Origin: Planctomycetota bacterium
Lineage (GTDB): Bacteria > Planctomycetota > UBA1135 > UBA2386
Length of the DNA stretch: 9,136 nt
Assembly (NCBI GenBank): GCA_020425915.1
Contig: JAGQQZ010000569.1
Location: 1 to 9,136, forward strand
Reading direction: 5' to 3'
Every line of letters begins with the position of its first letter. Position 1 is the stretch's first letter. The translations under genes and the position numbers were made by a program. The notes below the pieces were generated by a model that saw only the letters and a program-made list of their open reading frames with translations, did no database searches and had not been told where the DNA came from. Shown piece by piece: positions 7,200 through 9,136 of the stretch.

Positions 7200-7670
7200 A
7201 TGAAACCATGCTTCTTCGAGGTCACCGAGGGTGACGATGGGTGGGTCTCGGCGGCGGTTCTCGTGACCGACGCGACGACGCGACCGCTCGAGTTCCGGGT
7301 GACCGACGCGGTCCACACCGACGACGTGCAGCGGGTGCTCTACGGCGAGATGTTCGAAGGGCACCTCTACGGCACCGTGCTCGCCGCACCATTGCTCGAG
7401 GCGTTGCGCGAGAAGCCCGACGTCCTGCTCGTGCGGGACCAGCGGTTGTTGGCGCTGCACGGCGAGTCCGAGCTGCCGGTGCTCTGGATCGGTCGCGACG
7501 AGAACGATGGGGGCGTCGTCGTCGGTTTCCGTGGCGACGAGGCACCACTGCACGAGCTCCGCTCGAAGCTCGGCGAAGCCGTGCGCGGCAAGGACCTGCT
7601 CGAGCCGTTCGCGCGGATCGCGGCGGCGCTCGAGCGAATCCGAACCGACGAGCTACGGGCACGGGCGTAG
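7200..7670 (+). CDS. Conserved hypothetical protein preceding an SNF2 helicase
   Basis: The product is a 156-aa soluble protein without signal peptide or membrane segment. ATG 7200 (MKPCFFEVTEGDDGW) is preferred: a GTG at 7128 would add 24 Pro/Arg-rich residues that look non-coding. The only ribosome-binding hint is AGG at 7193-7195. The N-terminal half alternates short strands (WVSAAVLVTDATTRPLEFRVTD, about 15-36) with a helix around QRVLYGEMFEGHLYGTVLAAPLLEAL (44-69). The middle holds a strand PDVLLVRDQRLLAL (73-86), and the C-terminus is an amphipathic helix rich in Glu, Arg and Ala. From memory, 'PLEF.vT..v....Q.vLYG' recurs in planctomycete hypothetical proteins, but I know no assigned function. 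It ends 5 nt before the likely start of the helicase gene, so the two are probably co-transcribed and may cooperate. Confidence 0.85.
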   Translation: MKPCFFEVTEGDDGWVSAAVLVTDATTRPLEFRVTDAVHTDDVQRVLYGEMFEGHLYGTVLAAPLLEALREKPDVLLVRDQRLLALHGESELPVLWIGRDENDGGVVVGFRGDEAPLHELRSKLGEAVRGKDLLEPFARIAAALERIRTDELRARA

Positions 7671-7675
7671 CCGAA

Positions 7676-9136
7676 TTGGTCCGCTTTCGGGATCGTCATC
7701 TGCGACGCGCCGTGCGCCGGTTGCGGGTCGGCGTCCAGGAGCACGACGTCGATCTCGTTCGCGGCGACGCGAGGTCGCTCGCGACCCGGCTCGAGATGAA
7801 CCCCGCGCGCGTCGGTCCGGACCTCGCGAGTCGACTCGAGGCCCCGGCAACCTTCGGCGGGAGATTCCGCGATCCCGGTGAGCCCCTGGCGCGCGCGACG
7901 CGCGGTCGGCCGCGCAAGGCCTACCGCGAGCACAAGCTTCCAGGTCGGACCGTCTGTCAGGCGCCACCGATCCAGGACTTGCTGCTGCCGATGCTCATGC
8001 CGCCGGTTGCGCTCGACTTCGACGGCCCGGCCGAACTGCCGCACCGGCTGTACCACTACCAGCGCGACGGGATCGAGTTCCTGCGCTCGCACGAGTCGGC
8101 CCTGCTAGCCGACGAGATGGGCACCGGCAAGACCGTGCAGAGCACGGTGGCGATGCGACTCCTGTTCCGCACGCAGCGGATCCGCGCGGCGCTCGTGCTG
8201 TGCCCGTTGAGCTTGCTCGGAGTGTGGGACCGTCACCTCGCCGAGTGGGCGCCCGAGCTGTCGGTGACCGTCGTGCACGGCAACGCCAAGGTGCGTTGGC
8301 GCGACTGGCGCTGTCCGGCGCACGTGTTCGTGACGACGTACGACACGCTGCGCGGGGACCTCGCCGACGGCGGGGTCCTCGGTCGCGACCGTGCGGCGGA
8401 GTTCGACCTGCTTCTGCTCGACGAGGCGCAGACGATCAAGAACAGCGGCAGCGGGCGCACGGCGGCGGTGCGGGCGGTGCCGGCGCGGTACCGTTGGGCG
8501 CTGTCGGGTACGCCGGTCGAGAATCGGCTCGGTGATCTGGTCTCGTTGTTCGGCGTGTTGCGGCCGGGCCTGTTGCGCGCAGACGACCTCACGGCGGCGG
8601 AGGCCTCGAACCTGATCGGACCGTTCGTCAAGCGCCGGACCAAGGCCGAGGTCATGACCGAGCTGCCGCCGAAGATCCGGCAGGACCAGTGGCTCGAACT
8701 CGACGCGCAGCAGCGCGTCGCCTACGAGCGGGCCGAGAAGCAGGGTCGGGACGACATCGAGCGGCTCGGCGACGACTGCAGCCGCGTGCACATCTTCTCG
8801 GTCATCACGAAGCTCAAGATGATCTGCAACTTCGCGCCGAACGCCGACACGAGCCCGAAGTTGCGCGCCGTGGAGGCACAGCTCGAACAGATCCGCGCGA
8901 GCGGCAAGAAGGCGCTCGTGTTCACGCAGTGGCTCGACGCCGGCGTCGATCGCATCGCCAAGGCGCTGGCGCGGTTCGGGGTCGTGAAGTTCGACGCGCG
9001 GCTCGACTCCGCGGCGCGCGAGGCCGCGATCGCGCGGTTCCGCGAGGATCCCGAGATCAGCGTGTTCGTCGCGACCGTCAAGAGCGCCGGCGTCGGCCTC
9101 ACGCTGACCGAGGCGAGCTACGTCATCCACTTCGAT
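7676..9136 (+). CDS. SNF2-family DEAD/DEAH-like helicase, C-terminus cut by window end
   Basis: This is an SNF2/RapA-class ATPase that would use ATP to translocate on DNA and remodel nucleic-acid-bound complexes. The frame has no stop to the window end; 487 codons are present. The start is uncertain. TTG 7676, 5 nt after the upstream stop, was chosen because coding bias continues there, with GTG 7712 as the alternative. An N-terminal region of about 110 residues (basic, not recognised) precedes the helicase core. Motifs counted from 7676 are: HRLYHYQRDGIEFL (Q-region), motif I DEMGTGKT (146-153), Ia LCPLSLLGVW, motif II LLDEAQTIKN (DEAQ 249-252), motif III LSGTPVENRLGDL (SGTP 277-280), KRRTKAEVMTELPPK, motif IV KKALVFTQW (411-419) and motif V FVATVKSAGVGLTLTEASYVIHFD (464-487). 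Motif VI (QxxxRxHRxGQ) would lie just past the edge. All visible catalytic residues are intact. It is likely co-transcribed with the preceding small gene. Confidence 0.93.
   Translation, partial: MVRFRDRHLRRAVRRLRVGVQEHDVDLVRGDARSLATRLEMNPARVGPDLASRLEAPATFGGRFRDPGEPLARATRGRPRKAYREHKLPGRTVCQAPPIQDLLLPMLMPPVALDFDGPAELPHRLYHYQRDGIEFLRSHESALLADEMGTGKTVQSTVAMRLLFRTQRIRAALVLCPLSLLGVWDRHLAEWAPELSVTVVHGNAKVRWRDWRCPAHVFVTTYDTLRGDLADGGVLGRDRAAEFDLLLLDEAQTIKNSGSGRTAAVRAVPARYRWALSGTPVENRLGDLVSLFGVLRPGLLRADDLTAAEASNLIGPFVKRRTKAEVMTELPPKIRQDQWLELDAQQRVAYERAEKQGRDDIERLGDDCSRVHIFSVITKLKMICNFAPNADTSPKLRAVEAQLEQIRASGKKALVFTQWLDAGVDRIAKALARFGVVKFDARLDSAAREAAIARFREDPEISVFVATVKSAGVGLTLTEASYVIHFD

Noticed and set aside
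5873..7234. A 453-codon open frame on the + strand antisense to the MFS and DUF1611 genes.
   Set aside because: Its translation is low-complexity, dominated by Arg, His, Gln, Asp and Glu with no domain. It is a mirror of the G/C-rich third positions of the genuine minus-strand genes.
7100..7318. Extension of the MFS frame to an ATG at 7318.
   Set aside because: It would add 73 hydrophilic residues antisense to the start of the divergent gene. GTG 7099 sits just ahead of the first membrane helix.
8105..9130. A 341-codon open frame on the minus strand opposite the SNF2 helicase.
   Set aside because: It is rich in Arg, Asp, Glu, Leu and Val without recognisable domains, while the opposite strand carries all SNF2 motifs.
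7676..9136. Possible phage-defence locus (SNF2 helicases occur in DISARM-like systems).
   Set aside because: No methyltransferase, nuclease, phospholipase D-like or other defence gene is in the window; the helicase alone is not evidence of defence.
1..9136. Mobile element, CRISPR array, tRNA or rRNA.
   Set aside because: I saw no transposase, integrase, direct-repeat array or RNA-gene signature, and base composition appears even throughout.

Overview
The window is high-GC DNA, almost all of it coding, with a strong G/C preference at third codon positions. GTG and TTG starts are needed to fit several genes, and spacings are tight. Two things point, with moderate confidence, to a Planctomycetota bacterium. 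One is a secreted protein (3664-4857) of the type common in that phylum, with a Cys-containing beta-rich C-terminal segment. The other is a small conserved hypothetical (7200-7670) whose 'TRPLEFRVT...QRVLYGE' core resembles, from memory, a planctomycete hypothetical family. No rRNA, tRNA, insertion sequence, CRISPR array or other mobile-element hallmark was found. There is no gene-free stretch longer than about 100 bases.

Layout. (1) 1-779 (+): the 3' part of an unrecognised gene that enters from outside the window. (2) 785-3620 (+): a compact BtuFCD/FecBCD-type ABC import operon made of an export-signalled periplasmic binding protein, a FecCD-family permease and an ATPase. Permease and ATPase each start inside the end of the previous gene, which suggests translational coupling. 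The fold family is clear, but the substrate (siderophore, heme or corrinoid) cannot be read from the sequence, and no TonB-dependent receptor or riboswitch is present. (3) 3664-4857 (+): a secreted protein of unknown function, 43 nt downstream of the ATPase. (4) 7099-4876 (-): a two-gene unit, an MFS transporter followed 10 nt later by a DUF1611/DgcN-like P-loop protein. It converges on the secreted protein across an 18-nt gap where a small GC hairpin could act as a terminator. (5) 7200-9136 (+): divergent from the MFS gene, a 156-aa conserved hypothetical and, 5 nt after its stop, an SNF2-family helicase that is cut by the window end.

The ABC operon is a complete inner-membrane uptake system for one ligand. 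The MFS/DUF1611 pair looks like a transporter coupled to a small-molecule enzyme, possibly in D-amino-acid metabolism. The small protein/SNF2 pair is probably co-transcribed and concerned with DNA- or RNA-polymerase-associated remodelling. Apart from the possible novelty of these pairings, the region looks like ordinary chromosome. I saw no convincing sign of an undescribed multi-gene system.
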